Assembly (NCBI GenBank): GCA_017538685.1
Contig: JAFYIK010000006.1
Coordinates: 1 to 7,782, forward strand
Length of the DNA: 7,782 bases
Source: Bacteroidales bacterium
GTDB taxonomy: Bacteria > Bacteroidota > Bacteroidia > Bacteroidales > UBA932
Direction of reading: 5' to 3'
Shown: piece by piece, positions 5,713 to 7,782 of the stretch
Layout: the number at the start of each line of letters is the position of its first letter
Position numbering within the stretch: position 1 is the first letter of the stretch
Position numbers and translations under genes: made by a program
Notes under the pieces: generated by a model
Databases searched by the model: none
The model's input: only the letters and a program-made list of their open reading frames with translations
What the model was told of the DNA's origin: nothing

Positions 5713-7782
5713 ATGGCCGAAAAGCCGGATTTCATCAGGATAAGGGGGGCGAAAGCCAACAACCTTAAGAATATCGACGTGGACATCCCGCGCCGGAAGA
5801 TGACCGTCATCACCGGCCTCAGCGGTTCCGGCAAATCATCCCTCGCCTTCGACACCATCTATGCCGAAGGCCAGAGGCGTTACCTCAACACCCTCTCACC
5901 GTACGCCAAACACTTCATCGGCATACTCGAGAAGCCGGCCGTGGAGAGCATCGAGGGCATCAGCCCCATAATCGCCATAGGCCAGAAGACCACCGGCACC
6001 AACCCGCGTAGCACGGTGGGCACCATCACGGAGATCTACGATTTCCTCCGCCTGCTCTACGCCCGGGCGAGCACCGCTTATTCGCCAGTCACCGGCGAGG
6101 AGATGGTAAGTTACACGGACTCGCAGATCGTGGACCTCATCCTTAAGGAATACGACGGAGTCAAGTGCATCCTCCTCTCGCCGCTGGTCCGCGGCCGCAA
6201 AGGCCACTACCGCGAGCTTTTCGACAATCTGCGCCGTAAAGGCTTCCAGCAGGTGCGCATCGACGATGAAATCACGGACCTGTCGGATGTGGAGGAGTTG
6301 GACCGCTACAAAAACCACTTCATCGAGCTTGTCGTGGACAAGCTGAAGCCCGGTGAGGGCGACCTCCAGCGCATACGCGCTTCCGTGCAGACTGCACTGA
6401 GTATGGGCAAGGGCTCCGTGGCCGTGCTGGACTTTGAAACCGGCGAACTCAGGCACTTCTCCCGCCATCTGGTGGACCCGAAGAGCGGCGTGTCGCTGCA
6501 GGAGCCGGCCCCGCACACCTTCTCGTTCAACTCGCCCGAAGGCTGCTGCCCGCACTGCAAGGGCCTCGGGATGATAGTGGACGTGAATATGGACAGCATC
6601 ATCCCGGACAGGACGGTGAGTGTGGCGGAGGGGGCGATCGTTCCCCTGGGAAGGGTGCGCGAGAACCGCAAGTTCGACGTGGTCCGCGCCGTGGCCCGCA
6701 AGATGGGATTCTCGCTCTACGACCCCATCGGCACCATCCCTGACGAAGCGGTGAGCACGCTCGTCTATGGCTCTGAGGAGTACTTCCGGATAGGGGAGGG
6801 CAGCCTCGCTGAGAGCGTGACCTGGCCCGGCGTGCTGGACGACATAGACGAAAAGATTGAATGCCCTGTCTGTCACGGCACACGCCTCAGGGAAGAAACC
6901 AACTACTTCAAGATAGACGGAAAGACGATAGCGGAAGTCAGCGCGATGGAAATCAGCGACCTCCGGAAATGGCTGGATACCCTGCCCGGCAAACTCAAGG
7001 GGAAGGCGAAGGCGGTCTCGCACGACATCCTTAAGGAACTCACGGACCGCGTGGGCTTCCTGGTGGACGTGGGGCTGGAGTATCTGACTCTGGACCGCGC
7101 GTCGTCGACCCTTTCCGGCGGAGAAAGCCAGCGCATCAGGCTCGCGACCCAGATAGGCTCGCGCCTGGTCAACGTCATTTATATCCTGGACGAACCGTCC
7201 ATAGGCCTGCATCAGAGGGACAACCGCAAACTGATCGGCTCGCTGAAGAAACTGCGCGACGAAGGCAACACCGTGATAGTGGTGGAGCACGACGAGCAGA
7301 CGATGGAAGCGGCGGACTGGATAGTGGACGTGGGCCCCGGAGCGGGCGAAGAAGGCGGGCGGATCTGCTACTCCGGTCCGGCCAGGGAGGTGCGCAGCGC
7401 CGTGGAGACTCCGAAGGAGCGTCGTCGCGGAAACGGCAAGACTATCGAACTGCAGGGAGCGGGCGGGAATAACCTGAAGAATGTGGACGTGACCTTCCCG
7501 CTGGGATGTATGATAGGCGTAAGCGGAGTGTCCGGCTCGGGCAAATCGTCGCTTGTGCTGGAGACTCTGATGCCCCTGCTCAGGAAGCAGAAGGCTCTCC
7601 CGTACAGGCATATTTTCGGGGCGGGGAATATCGACAAAGTCATCGAAGTGGACCAGGCGCCGATCGGGCACAGCCCGCGGTCGAATCCCGCGACCTTCAC
7701 CGGCGTCTTCGGCGATATCCGCGCGCTCTTCGAGCAGACGCCGGACGCCAAGGTCCGCGGATTCAAGGCGGGCCGCTTCTCC
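5713..7782 (+). CDS. uvrA: UvrA, excinuclease ABC subunit A (3' end outside window)
   Basis: The frame is open from the ATG at 5713 to the window end: 690 codons of a protein usually about 940 long. UvrA is the damage-recognition ATPase of nucleotide excision repair and hands lesions to UvrB. Visible in order are Walker A1 GLSGSGKSS (residues 35-43, Lys41), NPRSTVGTITEIYDFLRLLY (97-116), the UvrB-binding region with LLSPLVRGRKGHY, SFNSPEGCCPHCKGLG (Cys279, Cys282), CPVCHGTRL (Cys384, Cys387), ABC signature 1 LSGGESQRIRLA (467-478), Walker B1 ILDEPSIGLH (Asp493, Glu494), Walker A2 GVSGSGKSS (605-613, Lys611) and IGHSPRSNPATFTGVF. The second zinc module and second signature lie beyond the window. 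In zinc module 1 the first CxxC pair, expected at 255 and 258 by spacing with E. coli C253/C256, is Asp and Ser. The gene begins in the base after the CotH stop, so it is probably co-transcribed. Confidence 0.97.
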   Translation, partial: MAEKPDFIRIRGAKANNLKNIDVDIPRRKMTVITGLSGSGKSSLAFDTIYAEGQRRYLNTLSPYAKHFIGILEKPAVESIEGISPIIAIGQKTTGTNPRSTVGTITEIYDFLRLLYARASTAYSPVTGEEMVSYTDSQIVDLILKEYDGVKCILLSPLVRGRKGHYRELFDNLRRKGFQQVRIDDEITDLSDVEELDRYKNHFIELVVDKLKPGEGDLQRIRASVQTALSMGKGSVAVLDFETGELRHFSRHLVDPKSGVSLQEPAPHTFSFNSPEGCCPHCKGLGMIVDVNMDSIIPDRTVSVAEGAIVPLGRVRENRKFDVVRAVARKMGFSLYDPIGTIPDEAVSTLVYGSEEYFRIGEGSLAESVTWPGVLDDIDEKIECPVCHGTRLREETNYFKIDGKTIAEVSAMEISDLRKWLDTLPGKLKGKAKAVSHDILKELTDRVGFLVDVGLEYLTLDRASSTLSGGESQRIRLATQIGSRLVNVIYILDEPSIGLHQRDNRKLIGSLKKLRDEGNTVIVVEHDEQTMEAADWIVDVGPGAGEEGGRICYSGPAREVRSAVETPKERRRGNGKTIELQGAGGNNLKNVDVTFPLGCMIGVSGVSGSGKSSLVLETLMPLLRKQKALPYRHIFGAGNIDKVIEVDQAPIGHSPRSNPATFTGVFGDIRALFEQTPDAKVRGFKAGRFS

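Larger units (their letters stand above)
1..7782. other. Window-wide absence of the palindrome CATG
   Basis: Reading every ATG and every CAT in the window by eye, including across line breaks, I find no CATG. About one hundred ATG trinucleotides occur, preceded by T, G or A only. Palindromes of the same base composition, such as GATC and GTAC, are common. The absence covers plus-strand genes, minus-strand genes and intergenic DNA, so it is a property of the genome rather than of one gene. Confidence 0.9.

Noticed and set aside
5896..7671. A 591-codon open frame on the minus strand opposite uvrA
   Set aside because: The plus strand encodes an unmistakable UvrA in full-length register. The antisense translation is rich in His, Arg, Val and Ala, with no family motifs. 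It is the usual mirror of a GC-rich, C/G-ending codon bias.
1..7782. A multi-gene defence, phage or mobile system
   Set aside because: All genes with recognisable products are housekeeping or common surface functions. No integrase, transposase, nuclease-toxin pair, reverse transcriptase, CRISPR array or terminal inverted repeat was found.

Overview
The window is a dense, ordinary-looking stretch of a GC-rich Bacteroidota chromosome, most likely order Bacteroidales. The reasons are the gene families, a lipoprotein with an acidic residue run after its lipobox cysteine, a divergent intergenic region with a plausible Bacteroidota-type -33/-7 promoter, and no clear dependence on Shine-Dalgarno sites. 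I cannot place it to genus from the sequence alone. No tRNA, rRNA, CRISPR array or insertion sequence was seen.

Layout: (1) bases 1-2387, plus strand: the 3' end of a U32-peptidase-type C-terminal domain ORF, an exported S41 C-terminal processing peptidase and the nucleotide-pool sanitiser RdgB. They are joined by two 4-base ATGA stop/start overlaps, so they probably form one translationally coupled operon. (2) Bases 2370-2505: a convergent intergenic region holding a degenerate periodic array of GGCGCC palindromes with a terminator-like hairpin. (3) Bases 2506-4006, minus strand: an EamA/DMT-type transporter followed one base later by the recombination mediator RecO. (4) Bases 4007-4074: a short divergent promoter region. 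(5) Bases 4075-7782, plus strand: a CotH-kinase-family lipoprotein whose stop codon directly abuts the start of uvrA, which runs off the right edge. Three genes (rdgB, recO, uvrA) serve DNA repair or nucleotide-pool hygiene, but they lie in three different transcription units, so I do not infer a shared system.

No new multi-gene system is evident. The most notable signals are at other scales. First, the tetranucleotide CATG appears to be completely absent from all 7782 bases, although ATG occurs about a hundred times; codons before Met are switched to T-, A- or G-ending synonyms, as expected from strong selection against a restriction-type palindrome. Second, the first 64 bases are a diverged in-frame copy of an internal piece of the downstream S41 peptidase gene, joined to an unrelated domain. 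Third, the intergenic GGCGCC array has a regular 21/30-base alternation.
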